A DNA stretch of 34,009 nucleotides. Origin: Phycisphaerae bacterium SM23_33 (GTDB taxonomy: Bacteria > Planctomycetota > Phycisphaerae > SM23-33). The notes below the pieces were generated by a model. The model was not told the DNA's origin, made no database searches, and saw only the letters and a list, made by a program, of their open reading frames with translations. Positions 1 through 7,536 of the stretch are shown here, in pieces. The translations under genes were made by a program, and so were the position numbers. The DNA lies in contig LJUF01000010.1 in NCBI GenBank assembly GCA_001303665.1, forward strand, positions 1 through 34,009, read 5' to 3'. Numbering within the stretch: the first letter of the stretch is position 1; each line of letters begins with the position of its first letter.

Positions 1-2
1 CC

Positions 3-353
3 GACCAAGAGCCGCGCGCGGTCCTGGCCGTCGCCTGCGACATGCCCCTGCTGGGGCCCGAGGCGGTGGAGCTGCTGCTGGAGCAGCGCCGCCCCGGCGG
101 GCTCGCCTCGGCCCTTCGCAACCCCGGGACGGGGCGGCTGGAGCCGCTGGCGGCCATCTATGAGCCCGCCGCACTGGCCGAGATCGAGCGGGCCCTGGAG
201 GCCGCCGCGCTGTCGGCCACGGAGTTGCTGGCAGCGGTCGGCGCCTACCAGATTGAGGTGCCGCCGGAAACCGCCGAGCAGCTGCTCAACGTCAATACGC
301 CCGACGAGCTGGGCGCGCTGCGGGCCCAAATCCGCGACAAGAACTCGCATTAG
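3..353 (+). CDS. mobA: MobA-like molybdenum cofactor nucleotidyltransferase, C-terminal part
   Basis: The gene enters from the left edge and the reading frame is open from base 3; the true start is outside the window. The visible 117 residues contain VLAVACDMPLL, the typical motif of the MobA/MobB-like NTP transferase family (the Asp binds the metal-nucleotide), followed by a region matching LEPLAAIYEP and the C-terminal LLNVNTPDEL motif of MobA. The family attaches GMP or CMP to molybdopterin in the cytoplasm. That fits its place about 70 bp before a molybdopterin-dependent formate dehydrogenase operon on the same strand. It is probably a cofactor-maturation gene for FdhA; whether it adds GMP (MobA) or CMP (MocA) cannot be told from this fragment. 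Confidence 0.85.
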   Translation, partial: DQEPRAVLAVACDMPLLGPEAVELLLEQRRPGGLASALRNPGTGRLEPLAAIYEPAALAEIERALEAAALSATELLAAVGAYQIEVPPETAEQLLNVNTPDELGALRAQIRDKNSH

Positions 354-392
354 GCTCGCCCCGGCCGTTACAATCCGGCCTGCCCAGCCCCA

Positions 393-398
393 TATAAT
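393..398 (+). promoter_or_regulatory. Candidate -10 box of the formate dehydrogenase operon
   Basis: A perfect TATAAT stands 30 bp before the GTG start at 428 in an otherwise very GC-rich gap between mobA and the operon. A weak -35 candidate TTACAA lies at 368-373 with a long 19-bp spacer. The operon could also be co-transcribed with mobA. Confidence 0.5.
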
Positions 399-427
399 GG
401 TTCGGAGCCCCAGAGGCAGGCAAGCCA

Positions 428-1073
428 GTGGAGAAGAAGCTCGCCAGCAGTGAAACCACAGAGTTATTCGTGCCGACCCCGGCCGTACTCACCGCGGCGC
501 GGATGCTGACGGCCACGGAGCGGCTGCTGACGCTGCGCTGTCAGGACGGCCTGCCCCTCGGGCACGACCCGGGCCAATTCGTGCAGGTCTCCATCTTCGG
601 CCTGGAGGAAGCGCCGATCTCGATCTGCTCGGCCGGCCGGGCGGACGCGACGTTTGAGTTGTGCGTGCGGCGGATGGGCCGGGTCACAGGGGCCCTGCAC
701 GAGCTGAAGCCGGGCCAGGAGGTGGGCGTACGCGGCCCGTTCGGGCACGGCTTTCCGGCCGAAGAGCTCGCCGGCAAGGACCTGGTGCTCGTGGCCGGCG
801 GCATCGGGCTGGCCCCCCTGCGATCGCTGATCCAGCACTGCCTGGCCCATCGCGGGCGGTTCGGCCGGCTGACGCTGCTGCACGGGGCGAAGCAGCCGGC
901 CGAGTTGCTGTTCCGCGAGGAGCTGCCGCAGTGGCGGCGTCCTCAGCCTGGAACGCCACATGCGCTGCGGGGTGGGCAAGTGCGGGCACTGCATGATTGA
1001 CGACCTGTACTGCTGCCGGGACGGGCCGGTGTTCAGGCTGTCGGACCTGGCCAGCGTGAGGGGGGCGTTCTGA
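428..1073 (+). pseudogene. FAD/NAD(P)H-binding gamma subunit (HydG/AsrB-like), internally deleted and frameshifted
   Basis: From the GTG at 428 the frame encodes about 171 residues of a ferredoxin-reductase-like protein: FAD-binding barrel (GQFVQVSIFGLEEAPISI), a flavin/NAD transition (VRGPFGHGFP) and the start of the nucleotide lobe (LVAGGIGLAPLRSLI). After LPQWRR near 940 the frame goes off-register and stops at 1000. The expected C-terminus, LERHMRCGVGKCGHC with its [2Fe-2S] cysteines and the DGPVF end, lies in another frame from about 939 to the TGA at 1071-1073, overlapping the ATG of fdhA by one base. Compared with the usual length of about 270-280 residues, about 70 residues including the CGPP nucleotide motif are missing. 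In this family the subunit passes electrons between NAD(P)H and iron-sulfur partners. A real deletion or an assembly error are both possible. Confidence 0.85.
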
Positions 1074-3109
1074 TGGCCGGCGTGCTGACAACGTGCCCGT
1101 ATTGCGGCTGCGGCTGCAACATGGAGCTTCAGGTGGCCGGCGGGCGGGTGGTGGGCACCTCGCCGGTCGGCGGGCATCCCGTGGCGCAGGGCTCGCTGTG
1201 CGTGAAGGGCTGGAACGCCCACGAGTTCGTGCACTCGCCGGATCGGCTCACCGGGCCGCTTCTTCGCCGCGACGGCCGGCTCGCGCCGGTGAGCTGGGAG
1301 GAGGCCATGGACTTCGCCGCCGGCGGGCTCAAGCGGATCGCCGCTGAGCACGGCCCGGACGCCCTGGCCTTCTTCAGCTCGGCCAAGTGCACCAATGAGG
1401 AAAACTTCCTCATGATGAAGCTGGCCCGGGCGGCCTTCCGGACCAACAACGTGGACCACTGCGCCAGGCTGTGCCACGCCTCCAGCGTGGTGGGACTGGC
1501 CGAGACCTTCGGCTCCGGGGCGATGACCAACTCCATCGAGGAGCTGGCCCAGGCCGACTGCATCTTCGTCATCGGCTCCAACACCACCGAGCAACATCCC
1601 CAGGTGGCGGCCCGCATCCTGGAGTCGGTCCGCCGCGGGGGGGCGCTGATTGTGGCCGACCCGCGCTCGATCCGGCTGACGCGCTTCGCCAAGGTTCACC
1701 TGCGCCACCGGCCGGGCTCCGACGTGGCCCTGGTCAACTCCATGATGCACGTCATCCTCGCGGAGAAGCTGGAGAATCGGGAGTTCATCTCGGCCCGCAC
1801 GGAGAATTTCGAGGCGCTGGCGCGGACGGTGCGGGCGTATCCGCCCCGGCGGGGCGAGGCCATCAGCGGCGTGCCGGCTGACTTGATCGCCCAGGCGGCC
1901 CGGACGTACGCCCGGGCCAAAGCCGCCGCCATCGTGTACTCCATGGGCATCACCCAGCACGTCACCGGGGTGGACAACGTCCGCTCGCTGGCCAACCTGG
2001 CGATGCTGACCGGCAACGTCGGCCGGCCCAGCACCGGCGTGAACCCCTTACGCGGACAGAACAACGTCCAGGGGGCCTGCGACGTGGGGGCGCTGGCCAA
2101 CGTCTACAGCGGCTACCAGAGTGTCACCGACCCGGCCGCCCGGCAGAAGTTCGCCCGGGCCTGGGGCACCGATGAGCTGCCCGGCCAGGTGGGCCTGACG
2201 GTGGTGGAGGCCATCAACGCCGCGGCCGACGGCCGCGTCAAGGCCATGTACATCATGGGAGAAAACCCCATGATGTCCGACCCGGACATTCGCAAGGCCG
2301 AAAAGGGCCTGCGGAGCCTGGAGCTGCTGATCGTTCAGGACATCTTTCTGACGGAGACGGCGCGGCTGGCGGACGTGGTGCTGGCGGGGGCGAGCTTCGC
2401 CGAGAAGGACGGCACCTTCACCAACACCGAGCGGCGGGTGCAGCGGGTCCGCAAGGCCATCGAGCCCGTCGGCCAGGCCCGGGCGGACTGGGAGATCCTC
2501 TGCGACTTCGCCCGGCGGGTCGGCTGCGAGCAGATGAGCTACGCCGGCCCGGAGGACGTCTTCAACGAGCTGGCCGAGCTGACGCCCAGCTACCACGGCA
2601 TGAGCTATGCCCGGCTGGAGCCGTGGGGGCTGCTGTGGCCCTGCCCCGAGCCGGGCCACCCCGGCACGCCCTACCTGCACCAGGGCACCTTCGCCCGCGG
2701 CAAGGGCCACTTCTCCCCGGCCGAGCACCGCCCGCCCGATGAGATCCCCGACGAGCACTACGACCTGATCCTGACCACCGGGCGGATCTACTTCCACTGG
2801 CACACCGGCTCCATGACGCGGCGGACCAACCCGCTGAACCGCGAGTCGCCGGAGGCGTTCGTGGAGATCAGCCCGGAGGACGCCGCCGCCCGCGGCATCC
2901 GCCCCGGCGGCCGGGCCCGCGTGTCCACCCGGCGAGGGGCCATCGAGCTGACCGCCCGGGTGACCGAGGACGTGGCCCCCGGGGTGCTGTTCATCCCCTT
3001 CCACTTTCACGAGGCGGCGGCCAACCTGCTGACCAATCCGGCCCTGGACCCGGAGGCCAAGATCCCCGAGTACAAGGCCTGCGCCGCCCGGGTGGAGGCC
3101 TGCCCGTGA
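1073..3109 (+). CDS. fdhA: Formate dehydrogenase catalytic subunit (Mo/W-bis-MGD, cysteine type)
   Basis: The product has 678 residues and aligns end to end with the FdhF-type molybdopterin oxidoreductase family. The N-terminal CPYCGCGC plus Cys43 gives the four ligands of a 4Fe-4S cluster (Cys8, Cys11, Cys15, Cys43). At residue 134 the motif VDHCARLCHASSV places a TGC cysteine codon (1472-1474) where E. coli FdhF has selenocysteine, followed by the conserved His135. Other family motifs seen are TGNVGRPSTGVNPLRGQNNVQGACD and the C-terminal molydopterin-dinucleotide domain. There is no Tat signal, so it should be cytoplasmic. Its reaction is reversible formate/CO2 interconversion, the first step of the methyl branch. 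The ATG overlaps the stop of the gamma gene and its own stop overlaps the next start by 4 bp, so the three genes are translationally coupled. Confidence 0.95.
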   Translation: MAGVLTTCPYCGCGCNMELQVAGGRVVGTSPVGGHPVAQGSLCVKGWNAHEFVHSPDRLTGPLLRRDGRLAPVSWEEAMDFAAGGLKRIAAEHGPDALAFFSSAKCTNEENFLMMKLARAAFRTNNVDHCARLCHASSVVGLAETFGSGAMTNSIEELAQADCIFVIGSNTTEQHPQVAARILESVRRGGALIVADPRSIRLTRFAKVHLRHRPGSDVALVNSMMHVILAEKLENREFISARTENFEALARTVRAYPPRRGEAISGVPADLIAQAARTYARAKAAAIVYSMGITQHVTGVDNVRSLANLAMLTGNVGRPSTGVNPLRGQNNVQGACDVGALANVYSGYQSVTDPAARQKFARAWGTDELPGQVGLTVVEAINAAADGRVKAMYIMGENPMMSDPDIRKAEKGLRSLELLIVQDIFLTETARLADVVLAGASFAEKDGTFTNTERRVQRVRKAIEPVGQARADWEILCDFARRVGCEQMSYAGPEDVFNELAELTPSYHGMSYARLEPWGLLWPCPEPGHPGTPYLHQGTFARGKGHFSPAEHRPPDEIPDEHYDLILTTGRIYFHWHTGSMTRRTNPLNRESPEAFVEISPEDAAARGIRPGGRARVSTRRGAIELTARVTEDVAPGVLFIPFHFHEAAANLLTNPALDPEAKIPEYKACAARVEACP

Positions 3110-4131
3110 TCAAGGCGATCGCCACCAACTCGATCGACGGCTGGCTGAAGCGGCTCAGCGCGCAGGCGGTCGTGTTCGTGCCGCAGCGGCGCACTGGCGG
3201 AGACGTGGTGCTGGAGCCGATGCAGCCCGGCCGGCGGGCCGCCCATTACCGCCGGCTGGCCGAATCGCCCAAGCGGATCCTGCTGCCGCAGGTAGACGAG
3301 CTGGTGCGGTTCGAGGCCAACCGCGGCCGGCCCGTGCTGGATGAGACACAGCGCATCCTTTTCGGCCTGCGGCCGTGCGACGCCGCCGCCGTGGCCATCC
3401 TGGATGAGTTCTTCAGCCGGGACTTCGCCGACCCCAACTACCTGGCCCGCCGAAGGCACATGCGTCTGATCGTGGCCGCCTGCCCGGAGTCGGCGGAGTC
3501 GTGCTTCTGCCTGTCGGCCGGCACCGGACCCGTCGCCGCGGACGGGTTCGACGTGCAGCTTTTCGATCTGGGCGAGATCCACCTGGCCGCGGCCGGCACG
3601 GAAGAGGGCAAGGCCCTGATGGCCCGCGGGGGCGAGCTATTCGGCGACCCGCCGCCCGACGCCCAGCAGCAGCTGGCCGAGTTCAGGCGGAAGTCCGAGG
3701 CCGCCCAGCAGACCCATCTGGACCTGGACCGGGTCCGGAAGATCATCCGCGACCGGGCCGAGCCGGCCCATTTCTGGGAAGGGGTGGCCGACCGCTGCCT
3801 GATGTGCGGCGGCTGCGCCTACCTGTGCCCGACGTGCACCTGCTACGACGTCGCCGACCAGCCGACCGGCCCCGGCCAGGGCGTCCGTCGGCGGCTGTGG
3901 GATACCTGCGTGCTGGGGGGCTTCACCCGCGAGGCCAGCGGGCACAACCCGCGCGAGCCGCAGTCCCTCCGCTGCGCCCATCGCTACCTGCACAAGCTGG
4001 GCGGGTCGGACTCCTCCGAAAGGCCTTTCCGGTGCGTCGGCTGCGGGCGCTGCGCCGATACCTGCATCACCCGCTTGGGGATGATCCGCGTGGTGACCGA
4101 GCTGCTCGAAGGGGTCGCCGGGAGCAAGTAG
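3106..4131 (+). CDS. 4Fe-4S electron-transfer subunit, HydB/AsrA-like (beta subunit)
   Basis: This 341-residue protein starts at a GTG that overlaps the fdhA stop (GTGA). Its C-terminal half carries two ferredoxin-type clusters: CLMCGGCAYLCP (Cys231, 234, 237, 241) and CVGCGRCADTC (Cys310, 313, 316, 320). The N-terminal half has the family motifs LRPCDAAA (Cys91) and a Cys-rich stretch at residues 126-135. This is the sulfhydrogenase-beta/anaerobic sulfite reductase A family, which normally pairs with the FAD-containing gamma subunit and links it to a catalytic subunit. Here the catalytic partner is FdhA, so the complex would connect formate oxidation or CO2 reduction to NAD(P)H or ferredoxin. 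With the gamma gene broken, electron delivery may depend on another flavoprotein. Confidence 0.85.
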   Translation: MIKAIATNSIDGWLKRLSAQAVVFVPQRRTGGDVVLEPMQPGRRAAHYRRLAESPKRILLPQVDELVRFEANRGRPVLDETQRILFGLRPCDAAAVAILDEFFSRDFADPNYLARRRHMRLIVAACPESAESCFCLSAGTGPVAADGFDVQLFDLGEIHLAAAGTEEGKALMARGGELFGDPPPDAQQQLAEFRRKSEAAQQTHLDLDRVRKIIRDRAEPAHFWEGVADRCLMCGGCAYLCPTCTCYDVADQPTGPGQGVRRRLWDTCVLGGFTREASGHNPREPQSLRCAHRYLHKLGGSDSSERPFRCVGCGRCADTCITRLGMIRVVTELLEGVAGSK

Positions 4132-4147
4132 CCCGGCCGCGGCTACT
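4127..4147. terminator. Hairpin at a convergent gene junction, containing both stop codons
   Basis: The inverted repeat AGTAGCC / GGCTACT (7 bp, 7-nt GC-rich loop) spans the 11-bp gap between the formate dehydrogenase operon (+) and the carbonyl-branch operon (-). Both TAG stop codons lie within the stem arms. There is no T-tract on either side, so a factor-independent terminator is uncertain. Confidence 0.4.
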
Positions 4148-5234
4148 CGCGCAGGCCTTCCACGATCCCGTCCACGTCCACGTACTCGTTGACCAGGCAC
4201 ATGGCCGCGCCGATGCGCTCCTTGTCCTCCGGGGTAATCTTGAAGGTCACCTCCCGCAGCCTGGCCGCCAGGGTGTAGGTGTCCTCCCGGCACAGGATCG
4301 CCGGCAGGCCGGAATCCCCCATCAGGCTCATCACTATCCCCCCCGGCCGGAAGCCGCCGGTCAGCACGACCCCCGACACCGGCGGCGGCGAGGCCGCCGC
4401 CAGGGTGTGCGTGCTGATCACGGCCAGGAGGTTGTCGCTGCGGTCACCGGGGGTGATCACCAGGGCCCGGTCCTTCAGGTAGGAGACCATGTGGTGGGCC
4501 TCCATGGCGGCGACGATGGTATTGCCGACGCGGTTGCCCAGGGCCTTGTTCCCGCACAGGACCTCCCCGTTGAGCTTCTGGGCGACCTGCCCGACGGTGG
4601 GCGAGGCTAGCGTCTCTTCAAAGGGCACGGTGCCGAAACAGCGGATGCCCAGGTTGTCCAGGCCCTTGGTGGTGGCCTCCCGGACGCGGCGGTACTTCTC
4701 CGGCCAGACCTTGTTCACCACCGCCCCCAGCAGGTCGGCCCCGCGCGCGTTCAGGAAGGTCGCGCACAGGGAGATGTCGTCGATGGCCCGGCCGATGCCG
4801 CCGCCGCTGATCAACAGGGCCTGGGCCCCCAGGATGCGCGACACGTCCGCCGCCGACAGCATGATGCAGGACCCCATGGCCACGTGGCCCATGCCCTCGA
4901 CAATGACCACGTCGTGCTCCAGCCGCAGCCGCCGGCACACCTCCGCCACCTTCCCCGCCAGCTCCGGCACGTTCAGGTCGTAGATCTCCCGCTCGACCCG
5001 CCCGCGGGTCAGCGCCACGGCCATGGAGGCCGACTGGGGGTCCATGCTCATCGCCTGGGAAACCACCAGGGCGTCGTCGTGGACCGGCTGCCCGGCCACG
5101 GAGCTGACCCTCTGGCCCAGCGGCTTGGTGTAGCCGACGCTGAAGCCGCGATCTCGCAGGGCGCTGATCAGGCCGATGCAGAACGTGGTCTTGCCGACGT
5201 CGCGCTGGGTGCCCACGATGTACAGAGGTCTCAC
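4143..5234 (-). CDS. BioD-like/DRTGG protein (phosphotransacetylase N-domain family), no catalytic Pta domain
   Basis: The 363-residue product begins at GTG and has a P-loop GTQRDVGKTT at residues 8-17 typical of BioD-like ATPases, an aspartate/glutamate region VVIVEGMGH, and a C-terminal DRTGG domain (about 215-330, motif VVLTGGFRPGG). This combination is the regulatory N-terminal module of long phosphotransacetylases such as E. coli Pta, and also exists as free-standing proteins (COG0857). The PTA_PTB catalytic domain is absent, so it is unlikely to make acetyl phosphate. It is the last gene of the long minus-strand Wood-Ljungdahl operon, suggesting a sensing or regulatory role in acetyl-CoA/acetyl-phosphate metabolism; that is inference. 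The upstream GGGGAGG is 13-14 nt from the GTG, a long spacing. Confidence 0.75.
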   Translation of the reverse strand: MRPLYIVGTQRDVGKTTFCIGLISALRDRGFSVGYTKPLGQRVSSVAGQPVHDDALVVSQAMSMDPQSASMAVALTRGRVEREIYDLNVPELAGKVAEVCRRLRLEHDVVIVEGMGHVAMGSCIMLSAADVSRILGAQALLISGGGIGRAIDDISLCATFLNARGADLLGAVVNKVWPEKYRRVREATTKGLDNLGIRCFGTVPFEETLASPTVGQVAQKLNGEVLCGNKALGNRVGNTIVAAMEAHHMVSYLKDRALVITPGDRSDNLLAVISTHTLAAASPPPVSGVVLTGGFRPGGIVMSLMGDSGLPAILCREDTYTLAARLREVTFKITPEDKERIGAAMCLVNEYVDVDGIVEGLRE

Positions 5235-5261
5235 GTTTTCGGTCTCGCCTCCCCGCGAAGT

Positions 5262-5906
5262 TCAGAACCGCCCTCCCCCCCAACGGGATACCAGCCGCTC
5301 CGACAGAACCACGATATCCTCCGGGCAGAAGAACGACTCGATGTTGGCCGGCAGCAGCAGCACGGCCGAGGGCTCCAGCTCCTGATCGCCGCCGTACCAC
5401 ACCAGCCGCAGCCGCACCCGCGGATACACGCGGAAATCAAAGGCCGCGTCGCCCTCCGGTGCCGCCCGCCCGCCCAGTGCCTCCGCCGCCGCGCGGAGCG
5501 CCCGCCCGTCCCGGCCGACCGTCCGGCACAGCCGCTCGATGACGCGCCGCCGATACACGGGGGCGTAGGCCCTTCCGGCGGGCAGGTCGGCGAAGCTCAC
5601 GGCGGGGGCCTGCGGTGAGGGGCGCTCGGCCACGGCGAGGTAGTGCAGCGTCAGGATCCGCCACGCGGCGGCGGTCGGCCGGCCGGCGGAGGTTCGCACC
5701 GTCCCGCCGTCCAGCTCGACGCTGAGGAGGTCATCGAGGACGGGCACGACCCAATGCTGGCTGGCCCGGCGGGCGCCAAGCCATTCCAACTGCTGCGGTG
5801 GCTGCCGGCAGACCCGGATCAGAGCCTGGGCGGCGGCGTCCTCCAGGTTGTGCTGGGGGGGCGGGACGGCCGACCGGCCCGCAGATTCACGCCGGCTGTC
5901 CGCCAC
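5262..5906 (-). CDS. DUF3786-like protein of unknown function
   Basis: This 214-residue protein resembles DUF3786 in its C-terminal half: FRVYPRVRLRLVWYGGDQELEPSAVLLLPANIE then FCPEDIVVLSERLV, matching the family pattern of 'P-x-hydrophobic-x-W-x-GD-E-PPSA' and 'PTED'. No enzyme motif or membrane segment is seen. It starts at GTG with GGAG 8 nt upstream and overlaps the end of the preceding Cys-rich gene by 20 bp, so the two are probably co-translated. Its place after acsE suggests an accessory role in corrinoid or Wood-Ljungdahl metabolism, but the function is not known. The family assignment is by motif memory and should be confirmed with a profile search. Confidence 0.6.
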   Translation of the reverse strand: MADSRRESAGRSAVPPPQHNLEDAAAQALIRVCRQPPQQLEWLGARRASQHWVVPVLDDLLSVELDGGTVRTSAGRPTAAAWRILTLHYLAVAERPSPQAPAVSFADLPAGRAYAPVYRRRVIERLCRTVGRDGRALRAAAEALGGRAAPEGDAAFDFRVYPRVRLRLVWYGGDQELEPSAVLLLPANIESFFCPEDIVVLSERLVSRWGGGRF

Positions 5907-6210
5907 TGGATTTTCTCCTCAGGCGCTGCCGGATGCTCTCCAGGCAGCGCTTGGCGCGGGGGTCGTTCTTGATCCGGGCCAACCGGCGCTGAAGCTCGCG
6001 GACGTCAATCGCCTCGCCCAGGCACACCGCCGCCGCCGGGCACCACTCGGCGCAGCGGGGAAGCAACTCCCGCAGCAGCAACCGCCCGCACCGGCATCGC
6101 CGCTTCGCCTCATCGGTGAAGAACTCCACCACCCGCCCGCAGGCCGGACACGGCACCAGCACGCTGTCCAGGTTCCGCGGCGTCGTCTGCCCTGGGCACT
6201 TGTTCATCAT
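5887..6210 (-). CDS. Small Cys-rich (zinc-ribbon-like) protein of the acetogen accessory set
   Basis: The 107-residue product starts MMNKCPGQTTPRNL and contains CPACGRVVEFF, CRCGR, then CAEWCPAAAVCLG, i.e. a zinc-ribbon-like Cys2-Cys2 pair followed by a further Cys-x3-Cys-x5-Cys motif. Similar short proteins with the CPGQ start occur, alone or fused to HD phosphohydrolase domains, in anaerobes; this recollection is not checked here. The rest of the chain (about 65-107) is basic. It lies 9 bp after the acsE stop and overlaps the DUF3786 gene, so it belongs to the same transcript. Function unknown; a metal- or cluster-binding role is inferred only from the cysteines. Confidence 0.7.
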   Translation of the reverse strand: MMNKCPGQTTPRNLDSVLVPCPACGRVVEFFTDEAKRRCRCGRLLLRELLPRCAEWCPAAAVCLGEAIDVRELQRRLARIKNDPRAKRCLESIRQRLRRKSSGGQPA

Positions 6211-6219
6211 GACACTTCA

Positions 6220-7020
6220 TCATACGCCGGGCTGTCCCTGCCGGGCGGCTTCCAGGTACGAGTCGCAGTAGATCATCTTCTCCAGCAGCAGCTCGGCCGT
6301 GATGGCCGCGTCCATCAGCTCGGTATCCAGCGGGTCCATGATGGCCGCGTCCATCCCCTGGGCCATGGCCATCGCCAGGTACGTGCGGTTGATCAACTCC
6401 CGGTTCCGGCAGCGCTGGGAGACGTTGGACAGCCCCAGCATCAGGTGCGGCGGCGGGTCGGCGAAGGCCTTGATCTGGGCGATGGCCTGCATGCAGTGGA
6501 GCGGATTCTTGGGGGACACGTTCACCGGCAGGATGATGGGGTCGATGAACAGCCTCTCCAGCTCCAGACCGCCCTCCATGGCCACGGTGATGAGCTGGGC
6601 GCCCAACTCCACGCGCCCCTCCACGTTGCCGGGCACGCCCTGGGCGTCGATGGTCAGCCCGATCAGCGACGCCCCCTGCTCCACGGCCAGGCCCACGTAC
6701 TGGGAGGCGATCTCCGGGTCGGCCTTGCTGGAGTTAAGGATCTTCTTCCCCGGCACCTGGGGGATGACGGCGGACATGACGTTCCACTTGGCCGTGTCGA
6801 TGGCCACCGCCGCGTCGGTGACCGAGCGGATCACCTCCACCAGCCACAGCATCCCGCCCTTGTCATCGCGGACGGCCGGGCCGACGTTCACGTCCAGGGC
6901 GCTGGCGCCGGCCTGCATCTGCCGCCTGGCGAGGTCCTTGATGACCTCTGCGTTCTTCTCGCGAAGGGCCTGCTTCACGTCCGTGAACATCCCATTGATG
7001 CGCTCGCCGATGACGTACAC
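6220..7020 (-). CDS. acsE: 5-methyl-THF:corrinoid iron-sulfur protein methyltransferase
   Basis: The enzyme moves the methyl group of methyl-THF to the cobalt of AcsCD. The sequence starts VYVIGERINGMF and keeps the pterin-binding TIM-barrel motifs of MeTr: LDVNVGPAV, ILNSSKAD, a DPIILPVN strand and GLSNVSQ, and ends at YCDSYLEAA as in Moorella AcsE. I choose the GTG at 7020 (266 residues, near the 262 of Moorella): GGGAG lies 8 nt upstream and homology begins there. The longer frame starts at a TTG (7068) inside the inserted cassette's terminal repeat and adds 16 residues without family similarity. The gene was presumably next to acsD before the four-helix-bundle cassette inserted. Confidence 0.93.
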   Translation of the reverse strand: MYVIGERINGMFTDVKQALREKNAEVIKDLARRQMQAGASALDVNVGPAVRDDKGGMLWLVEVIRSVTDAAVAIDTAKWNVMSAVIPQVPGKKILNSSKADPEIASQYVGLAVEQGASLIGLTIDAQGVPGNVEGRVELGAQLITVAMEGGLELERLFIDPIILPVNVSPKNPLHCMQAIAQIKAFADPPPHLMLGLSNVSQRCRNRELINRTYLAMAMAQGMDAAIMDPLDTELMDAAITAELLLEKMIYCDSYLEAARQGQPGV

Positions 7021-7060
7021 GCTGTTTCTCCCGTTCCTTAGAACGTCCGGGTCACATGAA

Positions 7061-7090
7061 AATCCCAATATCGAAATCCGAAATCCTAAA
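7061..7090 (+). repeat. Left terminal inverted repeat of the cassette
   Basis: It contains the core CGAAATCCGAAATCCT and matches the reverse complement of 7507-7536 with four mismatches. A TTG in it (7066-7068) opens a spurious N-terminal extension of acsE. Confidence 0.8.
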
Positions 7091-7131
7091 CAAACTCCAA
7101 ATCCGAAATGCCAAATGTCTCAAACGTCGCG

Positions 7132-7497
7132 TCACTGTGACTTCTGCAGTATGGATGCGAATATCTTCGTCAACTCCAAAGCCTCCTGTACCAGGGGCGT
7201 TCGCTGATCTTCCAGATCCTGGTCCTCACGGGTGTCCATCAGCCTGAGCCAATACTGGCTTTCCTTGGCCTCCTTGCGGCAGATCTTGATGCGCATCACG
7301 AAGTCTTTCTTACTCAGGGCTTCGTTCGCCTCAATATAGTTCGAACCGACCGAGCCGCAGGCCCTGACAACCTGTCTTCCGTCCTCGATGTTCGCGAGGG
7401 TCTTCGGGAGCTTCCCCACAAAGGCTCGAACGGCCTTGGCAAACTTAAAGGTCCGATCTTCCAGGTCGTACCGTTTTGGGGTTTGAGTTTGTGTCAT
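7132..7497 (-). CDS. Four-helix bundle protein (S23/23S rRNA intervening-sequence family)
   Basis: The 121-residue product has the family pattern: YDLEDRTFKFAKAVRAFV at the start, then VVRACGSVGSNYIEANEA and FVMRIKICRKEAKESQYWLRL. The S23 family was first seen in intervening sequences of 23S rRNA genes, forms pentameric four-helix bundles, and includes the Avd accessory protein of diversity-generating retroelements; no reverse transcriptase or variable repeat is present here. The molecular role of stand-alone members is unknown. Codon use and base composition are clearly more AT-rich than in the neighbouring acs genes, pointing to transfer. It is transcribed in the direction of the operon, so its insertion need not be polar. 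Confidence 0.9.
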   Translation of the reverse strand: MTQTQTPKRYDLEDRTFKFAKAVRAFVGKLPKTLANIEDGRQVVRACGSVGSNYIEANEALSKKDFVMRIKICRKEAKESQYWLRLMDTREDQDLEDQRTPLVQEALELTKIFASILQKSQ

Positions 7498-7506
7498 TCG
7501 GTCTTG

Positions 7507-7536
7507 TTCAGGATTTCGGATTTCGGGATTAGGATT
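7507..7536 (-). repeat. Right terminal inverted repeat of the cassette
   Basis: Read on the minus strand it matches 7061-7090 at 26 of 30 bases. The acsD stop codon (7529-7531) lies within it. Confidence 0.8.

Larger units (their letters stand above)
7061..7536. mobile_element. 476-bp four-helix-bundle gene cassette with terminal inverted repeats
   Basis: An AT-richer segment holding a single gene (7132-7497, minus) is bounded by two inverted copies of a 30-bp sequence, 7061-7090 and 7507-7536, identical at 26 of 30 positions. It separates acsD from acsE, which otherwise lie in a tightly packed operon. No transposase is present, so movement would need a helper. The right repeat supplies the last two codons and the TAA stop of acsD, which indicates insertion at or just inside the gene end. 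Further degenerate ATCCGAAAT-like units continue to about 7120. Confidence 0.7.

Noticed and set aside
1472..1474. Selenocysteine codon in formate dehydrogenase
   Set aside because: The codon is TGC, so this is a cysteine-type enzyme and no SECIS element is needed.
4143..5234. Complete phosphotransacetylase
   Set aside because: Only the BioD-like and DRTGG modules are present; the PTA_PTB catalytic domain is missing.
7132..7497. Avd accessory gene of a diversity-generating retroelement
   Set aside because: No reverse transcriptase, template repeat or variable repeat is nearby; the protein fits the general S23 four-helix-bundle family.
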